This document shows positions 17,781-26,475 of a stretch of 64,000 bases of DNA, in pieces. The stretch covers positions 310,001 through 374,000 of the forward strand of contig NZ_JAHSTS010000002.1 in NCBI RefSeq assembly GCF_019145435.1, read 5' to 3'. The stretch comes from Pseudomonas ekonensis (GTDB lineage Bacteria; Pseudomonadota; Gammaproteobacteria; Pseudomonadales; Pseudomonadaceae). Positions within the stretch are counted from its first letter, which is position 1; each line of letters begins with the position of its first letter. Position numbers and translations under genes: made by a program. The notes beneath the pieces were generated by a model, which was given only the letters and a program-made list of their open reading frames with translations, ran no database searches and was not told where the DNA came from.

Positions 17781-17829
17781 TGATGCACCAATGCATCATC
17801 AATCAGCAAAATCGCTGCATATGTGCAGC
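17781..17829. promoter_or_regulatory. Two TGCA-N4-TGCA dyads in a divergent promoter
   Basis: TGATGCA-CCAA-TGCATCA at 17781-17798 and GCTGCA-TATG-TGCAGC at 17814-17829. Both are perfect dyads with four-base spacers, 33 bp apart, between the LysR gene and the MFS gene. Confidence 0.6.
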
Positions 17830-17879
17830 AACCATAGTCGATATGCTGGGCGCCATAAACCTTCTTCAGGAACACCGCA

Positions 17880-19100
17880 ATGCCCCCTTCGACCTCACGG
17901 GCCGACGCCCGCGACAACAGCCTGCACCGGCCGGTCCTTGCCGGACTTTGCGCCAGCCTTGTCGGCATCGGCCTGGCGCGTTTCGCCTACACGCCGCTGA
18001 TCCCTGAACTGATTCAGGCGCAGTGGTTTTCAGCCAACGACGCGATGTACCTCGGTGCGGCCAATCTCGTCGGTTACCTGATCGGCGCGTTGGCGGGACG
18101 CCCCCTGGCAAGGCGCCTGGGCAACGGCAACGCGCTGCGGCTGATGATGCTGGCGGCGAGCCTGGCGTTCTTTGCCTGTGCGTTTCCGTTGTCGGTGTCC
18201 TGGTACTTCGGCTGGCGCCTGCTGTCGGGAATCGCCGGCGGCGCGATCATGGTCCTGGTGGCCGCCACGGTTCTGCCCCACATACCCGCATCGCGCAAAG
18301 GGCTGGCCAGCGGCGCGATCTTTCTCGGCATCGGCCTTGGCATCGCCGGATCGGGAACGGTCGTGCCTCCCCTTCTGAACCTGGGCCTGCAAGCAACCTG
18401 GCTGGGGCTTGGCGCATTGTCGCTGCTGCTCACGGCCTTGAGCTGGTTCGGCTGGCCGGCCGGACATCCCTCCTCCATCGCGGAGACGGTCAAGGCGGCG
18501 CCGGCCGAACCCTTGCCCAAAGGGGTCTACCTGCTGTTTGCCCAATACGCGTTCATGGCCGCCGGACTGGTGCCGGCCATGGTGTTCCTGGTGGACTACG
18601 TCGCCCGCGGGCTCGGCGCCGGGGCCTCTGCAGGAGCGTTCGTCTGGATCCTGTACGGCCTGGGCGCCGTCATCGGTCCGGTGAGCCACGGGTTCCTGGC
18701 CGACCGTCTCGGCGCCCGCACCGGCATTCGCCTGGTGTTGACGGTTCAGGCCATCACCCTCGGTTTGCTGGCTGCCTGCCATTCGGTCAGCGGCCTGGCG
18801 CTGCTGGCCGTGCTCCTCGGTTCGTTTCCCCCCGGCATCGTGCCGCTGGCGCTCGCACGGGTGCATGAACTGGTGCCGGGGCACGACCGCCAGCAGACCG
18901 CCTGGAGCCGCGCGACCGTTTCGTTCGCCACGTTTCAGGCACTGGCCGGATTCGCGTCATCGGCGTTGTTCAAGGCCAGCGACGGCAATCATGTACTGCT
19001 GTTCTTGACGGCTGCCGGCTCATTGGCGGTGGCGCTACTGCTGGAACTGGTCGCAAAAGGATTGCCGTCCCCCCTTGGGCGAGACCGCTGCCTGAGTTGA
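17880..19100 (+). CDS. MFS transporter, YbfB/YjiJ family
   Basis: 406 aa with about twelve hydrophobic helices. The family signature is seen at the N-terminus: GLCASLVGIGLARFAYTPLI, and later LVGYLIGALAGRPLARRLG and FLADRLGARTG. Inner-membrane exporter or uptake carrier; substrate unknown. AGGA eight bases before the ATG. The quinone oxidoreductase follows 45 bp later and may be co-transcribed. Confidence 0.87.
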   Translation: MPPSTSRADARDNSLHRPVLAGLCASLVGIGLARFAYTPLIPELIQAQWFSANDAMYLGAANLVGYLIGALAGRPLARRLGNGNALRLMMLAASLAFFACAFPLSVSWYFGWRLLSGIAGGAIMVLVAATVLPHIPASRKGLASGAIFLGIGLGIAGSGTVVPPLLNLGLQATWLGLGALSLLLTALSWFGWPAGHPSSIAETVKAAPAEPLPKGVYLLFAQYAFMAAGLVPAMVFLVDYVARGLGAGASAGAFVWILYGLGAVIGPVSHGFLADRLGARTGIRLVLTVQAITLGLLAACHSVSGLALLAVLLGSFPPGIVPLALARVHELVPGHDRQQTAWSRATVSFATFQALAGFASSALFKASDGNHVLLFLTAAGSLAVALLLELVAKGLPSPLGRDRCLS

Positions 19101-19145
19101 CCGACCTGTCTTCATCACCTGACCACCCCTTGCGAGGCACCGAAC

Positions 19146-20144
19146 ATGACCCTGCCCACCGAAATGACCCGAATCGAGATAACCCGCCCCGGAGGCCCGG
19201 ACGTCCTGCAGCCCCGGCGCGTACCGTTGCCGACTGTACCGGAAGGCGAAGTGCTGATCCGGGTGCGCGCCGCCGGCATCAACCGCCCCGATGCCCTGCA
19301 ACGGGCCGGCCTGTATCCGATGCGGCCCGGGATGAACCCCATTCCCGGGCTGGAAGTGGCCGGAGAGATCGTCGCCCTCGGCGCCGGGGTGGATACGTTC
19401 GCCATCGGCGACAGGGTCTGCGCCTTGACCAATGGCGGAGGCTACGCCGAATACTGCAGCGTGCCGGCCGGCCAGACACTGGCGGTGCCTGCGGGGCTGG
19501 ACTGGGTGCAGGCGGCAGCGCTTCCCGAAACCTTCTTCACGGTGTGGGCCAACCTGTTCGGCCTCGGCGGCGTCCGGCCAGGCCAACGGGTTCTGATCCA
19601 CGGCGGCACCAGCGGCATCGGCACCACCGCGCTGATGCTCTGCCGCGAATTCGGCATCGAGGCCTTCGCCACCGCCGGCAGTGCCGACAAATGCCAGGCC
19701 ATCCGTGATCTGGGCGGTGAGCCGATCAATTACCGCGAACAGGATTTCTCCGCGGTCATCGCCCAAAGAACCGCTGGCCAGGGCGTCAACGTGATCCTCG
19801 ACATCATGGGCGGCTCTTACCTCAACGCCAACCTCCAGGCGCTGGCGATGGACGGACGCCTGGTGATGCTCGGCTTCCTCGGCGGCGCCCGGGCCAACGA
19901 CGTCGATCTGCTGGCGATCCTCGCCAAACGTGCGGTGGTCACCGGCTCGCTGCTGCGCGCCCGCACCGGCGACGAGAAAGCGGCCATCGCCGCGCAACTG
20001 CGTGAGCACGTGTGGCCGACACTGGGGGCCGGACGCTGCCTGCCGATCATCGACAAGGTCTGCCCGCTCACCGAGGCAGCCTTGGCCCATGCCCACATGG
20101 AAGCAGGGAACCACATCGGCAAAATCGTGTTGACGGTGGACTGA
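19146..20144 (+). CDS. Quinone oxidoreductase, PIG3-like medium-chain dehydrogenase
   Basis: 332 aa. GroES-like N-terminal domain (VRAAGINRPDALQRAGLYP) and Rossmann domain with HGGTSGIGTTAL near 156, as in zinc-free NAD(P)H:quinone reductases of the TP53I3/PIG3 type. Expected to reduce quinones with NADPH in the cytosol. GAGG lies upstream of the ATG. Position after the MFS gene suggests a joint role in handling a toxic or redox-active compound (inference). Confidence 0.87.
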   Translation: MTLPTEMTRIEITRPGGPDVLQPRRVPLPTVPEGEVLIRVRAAGINRPDALQRAGLYPMRPGMNPIPGLEVAGEIVALGAGVDTFAIGDRVCALTNGGGYAEYCSVPAGQTLAVPAGLDWVQAAALPETFFTVWANLFGLGGVRPGQRVLIHGGTSGIGTTALMLCREFGIEAFATAGSADKCQAIRDLGGEPINYREQDFSAVIAQRTAGQGVNVILDIMGGSYLNANLQALAMDGRLVMLGFLGGARANDVDLLAILAKRAVVTGSLLRARTGDEKAAIAAQLREHVWPTLGAGRCLPIIDKVCPLTEAALAHAHMEAGNHIGKIVLTVD

Positions 20145-20256
20145 GCCGCCGCAGCATCTTGCAATCATTGCCGGCGCACGGCGGTCGAAAATCTCGCGCG
20201 CGGACGAAGGCTTCTGGTACAAAGCGTTCTTTGTCCGCGCTCCGGTGAAACGTTTA

Positions 20257-21192
20257 ATGCCCCCCGCCTTCATGACCCGCTTGCGACGCCGTCGGCTGGC
20301 GTTCGCCTGCATGGCTGCCCTGATCATCGGCCTGCCGGCGAGCTGCGCCGTGCTGGAGCACGCCGAGCGCAAGCTGCTGTTCCGCATCGAGCCCGGCACC
20401 GCCGGCTGGTATCACGGCTTGCCCGACAGCGTGCAGGAGCTCGACCTGCAGCCGAAGCGCTTCAGGGCCGGGCAAAGCATCCATGCCTGGTGGTGGCCGG
20501 CGGAGCGGGCCAACGCTCCGGCCATCCTCTATCTGCACGGCGTTCGCTGGAACCTGACGGGCCAACTGTTCCGCATCGAACAATTGCGGGCGGCGGGCTA
20601 TTCGGTGCTCGCCATCGACTACCGGGGCTTCGGCAAAAGCCAGGGCGACCTGCCATCGGAAAGCAGCGTCTATGAAGACGCCCGAGTGGCTTGGGAGCGC
20701 TTTCAACAACTGCAGCCCGACCCGGACAAGCGCCTGATCTACGGCCACTCGCTGGGAGGCGCGGTGGCCATCGACCTGGCCGCCGAACTGGGCCGCAACG
20801 CCGCCCGGGACCACACCCCCTTGCCGGTTCGCGGGCTGGTCATCGAGTCCACCTTCACCTCCCTGGCGGATGTGGCTGCCGCCGTGGCCGACACCTCATT
20901 GCCGGTGCGCTGGCTGCTGTCGCAGAAATTCGACTCCATCGACAAGATCGCCGACATCCACATGCCGCTGCTGGTGGTGCATGGCCAGGCGGATGCGTTC
21001 GTGCCGCCCCGGTTCAGCGAGCAGCTGTTCGCCGCCGCACGGCAGCCCAAACGGCTGTTGCTGGTGCCCGGCGGGACGCACAACAACAGCATGGCCCTGG
21101 GCGGGCAGAACTATCGCAAGGCCATCGATGCCCTGATGCGTGCGCCCCGGGTGGCCGGTTCGGCGTCGGGGCAAATCGCCCGGGACTCCTGA
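20257..21192 (+). CDS. Membrane-anchored alpha/beta hydrolase
   Basis: 311 aa. N-terminal Arg-rich stretch and hydrophobic segment (FACMAALIIGLPASC) suggest an anchor or non-canonical lipobox ending at Cys. Hydrolase motifs: LYLHGVRWN, nucleophile GHSLGG, acid in VHGQADAFVP and His in GGTHNN, as in serine-aminopeptidase-like S9/BAAT-type hydrolases. Start uncertain among GTG 20245, ATG 20257 and ATG 20272; GGTGA precedes the middle one. Substrate unknown. Confidence 0.8.
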   Translation: MPPAFMTRLRRRRLAFACMAALIIGLPASCAVLEHAERKLLFRIEPGTAGWYHGLPDSVQELDLQPKRFRAGQSIHAWWWPAERANAPAILYLHGVRWNLTGQLFRIEQLRAAGYSVLAIDYRGFGKSQGDLPSESSVYEDARVAWERFQQLQPDPDKRLIYGHSLGGAVAIDLAAELGRNAARDHTPLPVRGLVIESTFTSLADVAAAVADTSLPVRWLLSQKFDSIDKIADIHMPLLVVHGQADAFVPPRFSEQLFAAARQPKRLLLVPGGTHNNSMALGGQNYRKAIDALMRAPRVAGSASGQIARDS

Positions 21193-21242
21193 CGTCCGAC
21201 CGGGCATACTGCCGCCCCCGAACGTCACGAAAAGGATCGCGT

Positions 21243-21830
21243 GTGTTGCCCCGCCCCAATGCCCTTTGGTTTTACTACCCCGTCTGCTGGCTCGCCCTGC
21301 TTGCCTTGATGGCGCACATCGCCTTTTATGACTGGAGCCTGCTCACGCCCGTCGACGTCACCGGCACCTTCATGGGCGGCCTGGGTGGCCAACTGTTCGC
21401 CACCGGCTGGCTGATCGCAACATCCGGGTTGCTGCTGACGGTGCTGCTGCGACTGCCCGGCTCGGCCGCCGCCTGCATCGGCGCCGGACTCCTGCCCCTG
21501 TCCATCGGCGCCTGGTGGCTGGCGAACTACCCTGAAGATTCCGACAACCTCATCTACAGCACCAGCCCGCAGGAAATCAAAATCGCCATGCTCATCGGCG
21601 TGGGATTCTTGCTGCTGGGCGCGTTCCAGCGCTCACGCCGGGCCCCATCACTTTCCCGCTTCAAAGTGATTGTCCGCAGCGGAGTAGCGATTGTGCTGTC
21701 GCTCCTCTTCATCAGCGTGCCGTTGATGATCGCCAAGCAACGCTCGCTGCCGTATTGCGCATTCGACAAGGACGGCCAGCAACTGACCGTGTGCCTGGGC
21801 GACGACGATGAACGGGTGATCGTGGACTGA
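21243..21830 (+). CDS. Small polytopic membrane protein
   Basis: 195 aa starting at GTG with AAGGA six bases upstream. Four to five hydrophobic helices; the C-terminal 30 residues are hydrophilic and acidic (CLGDDDERVIVD). No family is recognised. It follows the hydrolase by 50 bp in the same direction. Reading further upstream in this frame only shadows the hydrolase gene. Confidence 0.65.
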   Translation: MLPRPNALWFYYPVCWLALLALMAHIAFYDWSLLTPVDVTGTFMGGLGGQLFATGWLIATSGLLLTVLLRLPGSAAACIGAGLLPLSIGAWWLANYPEDSDNLIYSTSPQEIKIAMLIGVGFLLLGAFQRSRRAPSLSRFKVIVRSGVAIVLSLLFISVPLMIAKQRSLPYCAFDKDGQQLTVCLGDDDERVIVD

Positions 21831-21986
21831 GCGCTTCAGGGATAAGCCTGGCGCCAACCCTGCGCAAAACATCTGGAAAAATACTGCCGCTCCCGATGTC
21901 CAAGGCTTTGCTATGGTTCATGCGTCGAACGCGCTGCCGGGTGAACAATCACCGCCGCCCGCGTTTCAACTTCCGGGAGCACCACC

Positions 21987-22400
21987 ATGAAAATCAACCC
22001 TTACCTGATCTTCAACGGCGACTGCCGCGCCGCCTTCACGTTTTACGAGCAATGCCTGCAAGGCAAGCTTGAAGCGATGATGTCCTTCGGCGAAACGCCT
22101 GCCGCCGAACACGTACCGAAAGAACATCACCACCTGATCATCCATACCTGCCTGAAAGTCGGCGACCAGATGCTCATGGCCTCGGACACCACCCCCGATC
22201 GCCCGACCCCGGGCATGAGCGGCTGCTCGGTGTCCCTGAACGTCGACAGCGTTGCCGAAGCGGAACGGGTCTTCAACGCACTGGCCAAGGACGGGCGCAT
22301 CGACATGCCGCTGGAGGCGACCTTCTGGGCCGCTCGTTTCGGCATGCTGGCGGATCGTTTCGGCGTGTCCTGGATGGTCAACTGCGAAAGCGACAAGTAA
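21987..22400 (+). CDS. VOC-family protein, PhnB/YjdN type
   Basis: 137 aa. Opening MKINPYLIFNGDCRAAFTFY and the ending FGMLADRFGVSWMVNC are the signatures of PhnB-like glyoxalase/bleomycin-resistance fold proteins. The family is a cytosolic dimer of uncertain activity. GGGAG precedes the ATG, and a terminator follows. Confidence 0.88.
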   Translation: MKINPYLIFNGDCRAAFTFYEQCLQGKLEAMMSFGETPAAEHVPKEHHHLIIHTCLKVGDQMLMASDTTPDRPTPGMSGCSVSLNVDSVAEAERVFNALAKDGRIDMPLEATFWAARFGMLADRFGVSWMVNCESDK

Positions 22401-22423
22401 CGCAGCACGGGCGTCAGGCATGA

Positions 22424-22452
22424 AAAGGCCCGCTCCTGAGGGCGGGCCTTGT
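22424..22452. terminator. Rho-independent terminator between convergent genes
   Basis: AAGGCCCGC/GCGGGCCTT stem with a seven-base loop, A4 on the left; placed between the VOC gene and the convergent periplasmic protein. Confidence 0.75.
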
Positions 22453-22454
22453 GT

Positions 22455-22784
22455 TCAGCGCTGCGCCAGCTCATGCCGCACGCATTGCTCGTAGTAGGTC
22501 TGCTTGACCGCCGCCGGCTTGAGCCGGGAGGTGCTGTTGTAGGTCTGCTCGGTAATGCCCATGGCCGTCATGCGCATCCATGGCTGCTGGAACTTGCGAA
22601 CCTGCAAGCGCTTGCGCGCGCCATATAGGGAGATCCCCGACAGTTTCGATTGCTGTGCGCCCGCGGCGATGTCCGAGCCCCAAGCGCATGCAAAACGATG
22701 GCTCTTGCTCAGTTCTTTCGCTTGAGCCCCCAGCGCGAAGGCAGCCAGGGAAAGCGTTGCAACGGTGATGACAATCGTCCGCAT
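22455..22784 (-). CDS. Small exported protein of unknown function
   Basis: 109 aa from the ATG at 22784 (AGGTGG upstream). Signal peptide MRTIVITVATLSLAAFALGAQA, then a basic mature domain with two cysteines that could form a disulfide (FACAWGSDIAAGAQQ and YEQCVRHE). No family recognised; periplasmic location is inferred from the signal peptide. Confidence 0.7.
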   Translation of the reverse strand: MRTIVITVATLSLAAFALGAQAKELSKSHRFACAWGSDIAAGAQQSKLSGISLYGARKRLQVRKFQQPWMRMTAMGITEQTYNSTSRLKPAAVKQTYYEQCVRHELAQR

Positions 22785-22892
22785 ATAGCCCACCTAACCT
22801 TTTGAAAAAAGGCGAGTTTGCCGATACGGACATCATCCGGGGGCCAGCAGTTTGCCGTCTGCTGGCACTTTGCAGGTAAGGGGGCGGTCAGC

Positions 22893-24122
22893 CTATCCCT
22901 TGACGCACACCACCTGACGCAAGGTATGCAGCACTTCCACCAGCTCACGCTGAGCGTGCATCACCTTCTCGATGTCCTTGTAGGCCATCGGGATCTCGTC
23001 GATCACGTCCGCATCCTTACGGCACTCGACATGAGCGGTGGCGCGAACCTGATCCGCGACGGTGAAGGTGTGTTTGGCCTTGGTGCGGCTCATGGTGCGG
23101 CCCGCGCCGTGGCTGCAGGAACAGAACGATTCTTCGTTGCCCAGACCGCGCACGATGAAGCTCTTGGCCCCCATCGACCCAGGGATGATGCCCAGTTCGC
23201 CCTTCTTCGCCGACACCGCTCCCTTGCGGGTGATCAGTACGTCTTCACCGAAATGCCGTTCCTTCTGCACATAGTTGTGGTGGCAGTTCACCGCTTCCAG
23301 GGCCACCTCGAACGGTTTGCGGATGATCGTCCGGGTCGCGCGGATCACCGCGTCCATCATCATGACCCGATTCTGCCGGGCGAAGTCCTGCGCCCACCCG
23401 ACCGCCTCCACGTAGTCGTCAAAGTGCCGGTTGCCCTCTTCGAAGTACGCCAGATCGCGGTCCGGCAAGTTGGCGATGTGCTGCCGCATGTCCTTCTGGG
23501 CCATCTGGATGAACAGGTTGCCGATGGCGTTGCCCACGCCACGGGAGCCGCTGTGCAGCATGAACCAGACCCGGTCGGCCTCATCCAGGCACACCTCGAT
23601 GAAGTGGTTGCCGCTGCCGAGCGTGCCGAGATGATTGCGGTTGTTCGTGTCGGCGAGCTTGGGGTATTTGTCGGTGATGGCCTTGAACCGCGGAAACAGC
23701 GCCGCCCAGGCCTGATCCGCCTGTGGCGGGATCTGATCCCATGCCCCTTTGTCGCGCCTTGAACGGGTCAGGGTTCTGCCGTGGGGGACGGTCTGCTCGA
23801 TGGCGCTGCGCAGGCCGTGCAGGTTGTCCGGCAGATCGGCAGCCGTCAGCGAGGTGCGCGCGGCGATCATGCCGCAGCCGATATCCACCCCGACCGCCGC
23901 CGGAATGATCGCCCCGACCGTGGGAATCACGCTGCCGATGGTCGAGCCCTTACCCAGATGCACATCCGGCATCACGGCGAGGTGTTTGAAAATGAACGGC
24001 ATCTTGGCGGTATTCAACAATTGCCGCCGGGCTTCCTCTTCCACCGGGACGCCCTCGGTCCACAGTTTGATCGGCTTGCCATCGGCGACTTCCAGCAACT
24101 GGTAGGTAGGTTCTTTCATCAT
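22893..24122 (-). CDS. rtcB: RNA-splicing ligase RtcB
   Basis: 409 aa, one residue longer than E. coli RtcB. Manganese-site motif GVDIGCGM with Cys83, GSGNHF, HSGSRG, and guanylylated His338 in CSCSHGAGRTMSR. RtcB joins RNA 2',3'-cyclic phosphate and 5'-OH ends using GTP, in RNA repair. No rtcA or rtcR is adjacent, unlike in E. coli. Start at the first of two tandem ATGs, which matches the family length; the 42 upstream open codons look non-coding. A small divergent gene lies 125 bp away. Confidence 0.93.
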   Translation of the reverse strand: MMKEPTYQLLEVADGKPIKLWTEGVPVEEEARRQLLNTAKMPFIFKHLAVMPDVHLGKGSTIGSVIPTVGAIIPAAVGVDIGCGMIAARTSLTAADLPDNLHGLRSAIEQTVPHGRTLTRSRRDKGAWDQIPPQADQAWAALFPRFKAITDKYPKLADTNNRNHLGTLGSGNHFIEVCLDEADRVWFMLHSGSRGVGNAIGNLFIQMAQKDMRQHIANLPDRDLAYFEEGNRHFDDYVEAVGWAQDFARQNRVMMMDAVIRATRTIIRKPFEVALEAVNCHHNYVQKERHFGEDVLITRKGAVSAKKGELGIIPGSMGAKSFIVRGLGNEESFCSCSHGAGRTMSRTKAKHTFTVADQVRATAHVECRKDADVIDEIPMAYKDIEKVMHAQRELVEVLHTLRQVVCVKG

Positions 24123-24247
24123 CTTGATTCTTCGTTTCGTCACCCGGCCGGGCCCAAGCTTCATACGCCCCCAGGCACAGCAGTCTCCCTCCAGCTTGGG
24201 GCTGAGATAGACTGCTCCCGACACCTTCATGCATACAGAGTCGATCA

Positions 24248-24454
24248 ATGCCTAAGAAACACCCGGAAAGCAAAGCGGCAACCGCTGCAGAGATTGAACG
24301 CTCGATCCAGGCCTTGAACAAGATGGCTGAGCGTCTCTGGGGGGACGGCCGGGAAGCCGAGGCGAAAGCCCTTCTGGATGCCTTGGATGCGCTGAACCGT
24401 GCCTTGGATCGAATCAGGATCGGAGAGAGCCGCAGGGTGGTGACGTTGCACTGA
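24248..24454 (+). CDS. Small conserved-looking helical protein divergent from rtcB
   Basis: 68 aa, highly charged, predicted almost entirely helical (AEIERSIQALNKMAERLWGD, then EAKALLDALDALNRALDRI). No domain recognised. Its position directly divergent from rtcB suggests a shared promoter region, but no function can be stated. Confidence 0.6.
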   Translation: MPKKHPESKAATAAEIERSIQALNKMAERLWGDGREAEAKALLDALDALNRALDRIRIGESRRVVTLH

Positions 24455-24508
24455 AATGAATGATTGTCGGGGGACAGTGACATTTTGCGCGGGGTTTGCG
24501 CAGGCACA

Positions 24509-24536
24509 AAAAAGCCGATCTAGCTGATCGGCTTAA
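24509..24536 (-). terminator. Leftward terminator, probably of the original tRNA-Pro
   Basis: AAGCCGATC/GATCGGCTT stem with the T-run only on the minus-strand side. It lies 25 bp beyond the CCA end of the tRNA-Pro fragment, i.e. where the terminator of an intact leftward tRNA would be. Confidence 0.65.
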
Positions 24537-24560
24537 GTGTCTGATTTTACTCAGGAATAA

Positions 24561-24611
24561 TGGTCGGGACGGAGTGATTCGAACACTCGACCCCTAGCAC
24601 CCCATGCTGGG
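24561..24611 (-). other. tRNA-Pro(GGG) 3' fragment, probable att site
   Basis: On the minus strand: anticodon loop ATGGGGT with flanking stem, variable loop, T-arm GAGTG-TTCGAAT-CACTC, acceptor CGTCCCG and ACCA. The D-arm and the 5' acceptor strand are missing upstream. This is the standard scar of integration into a tRNA 3' end. Orientation predicts the intact gene beyond the integrase, to the right of the window. Confidence 0.68.
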
Positions 24612-24802
24612 GCCTCTGTAGATCTAACCCATTGAAAAGCAAGGCATATATCCATTTCAGAAGACGGCAAAACATCCACCTTTTTGTGCTTTTGCAAACG
24701 AAAACACGCGGCCTCCAGAGGAGGTTTTGCGCACCCATCCCAGGCGTTCTGCCGACCGAATAAATCCCCTGCTACGCTGGTTTCTTCTGCCGAGGAAATC
24801 CC

Positions 24803-25012
24803 ATGTCAAACGCCGATCTGCTCCCCTCCCTGCTCTTCAAGATTAACGAGAACCAGCTCGCTCTGGAGGCCGCCATCCTGGAGCTCTCGAACTGGGTTGA
24901 ACAGCGAGGATCCGCCGAAGTCGCCGACAACGTGCGCGGCGCGCTCTGGGCGATCGACAAGAACGAGGAGTTCATCAAGATGACCCTGGCTTTGCTGATG
25001 ACGCCAGACTGA
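24803..25012 (+). CDS. Small hypothetical protein at the element edge
   Basis: 69 aa with a strong ribosome site (GAGGAAATCCC before ATG). Predicted helical: ENQLALEAAILELSNWVEQR, then DKNEEFIKMTLALLM. No family named with confidence. It is the first gene inside the att fragment. Confidence 0.65.
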   Translation: MSNADLLPSLLFKINENQLALEAAILELSNWVEQRGSAEVADNVRGALWAIDKNEEFIKMTLALLMTPD

Positions 25013-25272
25013 CTGCTTTCGGCCAAAAGCTGCCGATGTGAGGGAGTAATGGAGTAAGTAGCTATGATTGAAGGACTCATTCAGTGCTCAGAAAAATCTT
25101 CCTCCTTTGGGCGCTGCTATACAAAATATTGGAAAATTGTTTATGAGAGAGTGATCGGAAATTTGCTGCTAAAGCTGTGGCTACCATGGAAACGTCGGAC
25201 GCCAACGCTCAAGGAATCACAGACGCAATCATGCGACTAACTTAACTGTTATGCCTCAAGGAAACTCAAACC

Positions 25273-25944
25273 ATGAATGTAGTTTCTACAAGCACCTTTG
25301 CTCTCTTTTCTGCATCAGCACTAGTAGCTCTCATTTTGTTATCGGTCGTTTGGCTACCAAGATCCTTTTTCGCAAATACCGTCTCTGGCGGAACGAAAGA
25401 GACCGCGAAAGAAGCTTTGGGGATTATGAAAGATTGGGCGGTATGGATGGCCGGCATTCAGACTGCAACAATTGCCGCACTAGGCTTGATGACCAAAGAT
25501 GGTATAGCCAACCGAGGATTGAGTACTTTGCAAATTGACTTGGCGATTCTGGTGGCCCTGTTCAATACGCTGGCGCTATTTTTCAGCGCGTGGCTACTTA
25601 CATCGCTTTCTTCATTAATGCTACGAGTGTACCAAGATAATTTGCCAAACTACGACTTTTACAATTTTCCTCTGTACGCATATATGGAGAACTCGACCAG
25701 TATGCGGCGCTTCACCGTAGGCTTTTTCGCGTTTTGGAATCACTGGCTGTGGGGTGTTGGCATTCTCCTGTTCGGCACATTGTCAGTGTCTTTTTTAGTG
25801 CCTACTGGTGGTGGATGCTTAATCAGTTCTTCGAGGGCCAATTGCGCTGGAGCAGAAGCGGTTTGCGCACAAATGCAGTGTGACAACAAAGCGGAAACAC
25901 CAAGCATGATGAAAGAAGCCAAACCCTCAATCGGTAATCGATAA
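25273..25944 (+). CDS. Hypothetical membrane protein
   Basis: 223 aa with four hydrophobic segments (residues about 9-31, 56-75, 88-112, 152-178) and a Cys-containing hydrophilic C-terminal tail. AAGGA upstream of ATG. AT-richer than the chromosomal genes, in keeping with the accessory block. No family recognised. The 250 bp before it hold nothing that I can identify. Confidence 0.65.
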   Translation: MNVVSTSTFALFSASALVALILLSVVWLPRSFFANTVSGGTKETAKEALGIMKDWAVWMAGIQTATIAALGLMTKDGIANRGLSTLQIDLAILVALFNTLALFFSAWLLTSLSSLMLRVYQDNLPNYDFYNFPLYAYMENSTSMRRFTVGFFAFWNHWLWGVGILLFGTLSVSFLVPTGGGCLISSSRANCAGAEAVCAQMQCDNKAETPSMMKEAKPSIGNR

Positions 25945-26208
25945 GGAACCTTCCGTCGGCCTACCATCAAGAGGTGGCATAGGATCAGCCTGAACTCTGG
26001 TAATAAGACGCGTCCACTCTTCAATGGCGAGTTTTTGACAAGATACGGCTTCATCCCACCGGGAGCCTGACACGTCATCTGCGACGACCAGCATCATCAG
26101 ATGAGTCGTAGTCGCGTCAAGCTCAAGCAAGCGCTGGTGAGCATCGAAACGAAATTTTAAGAGCCACCAACCGCGAAGAATATCAGCTGACCCATGAGTG
26201 GAGGGCCG
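25927..26208 (-). pseudogene. Possible remnant of a hypothetical gene
   Basis: The minus strand is open from 26208 to the stop at 25927 and reads like real protein (LKFRFDAHQRLLELDATTTH, VADDVSGSRWDEAVSCQKLA), but there is no ATG or GTG with a ribosome site at its head and an in-frame stop precedes it. Best explained as a truncated gene that has lost its 5' end. Low confidence. Confidence 0.3.
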
Positions 26209-26401
26209 CTATTGACCGGAAGCGAACCCCAACGGGCAATACAAGAAGTAGCCATCGCCTAGATCTTGTCCCCTTGCCAACCGGGCACCGTGCAGATACT
26301 GTCCCACTTATGAATCAGCTACATATTGCCTCGACCACCACTACCACGACCGCCCGAGGCGGGTCGTGAGAGGTGTCGTGAGCCAATAATGCACGATCTT
26401 C

Positions 26402-26436
26402 AAAGGCCCGCCAGTGATGGATAGGGCCTTTTCTTT
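26402..26436 (+). terminator. Rho-independent terminator
   Basis: AAGGCCC/GGGCCTT stem with a 14-base loop and T-rich tail. The surrounding 26.2-26.47 kb shows no gene. Confidence 0.6.
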
Positions 26437-26475
26437 TGCCCTTGTGTCGCTGGCCCAAACGCAAGGAAAAGCACT

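Noticed and set aside
20691..21830. A 379-codon frame covering the small membrane protein and part of the upstream hydrolase
   Set aside because: The first half is a shadow of the hydrolase gene; the real start is the GTG at 21243 with AAGGA upstream.
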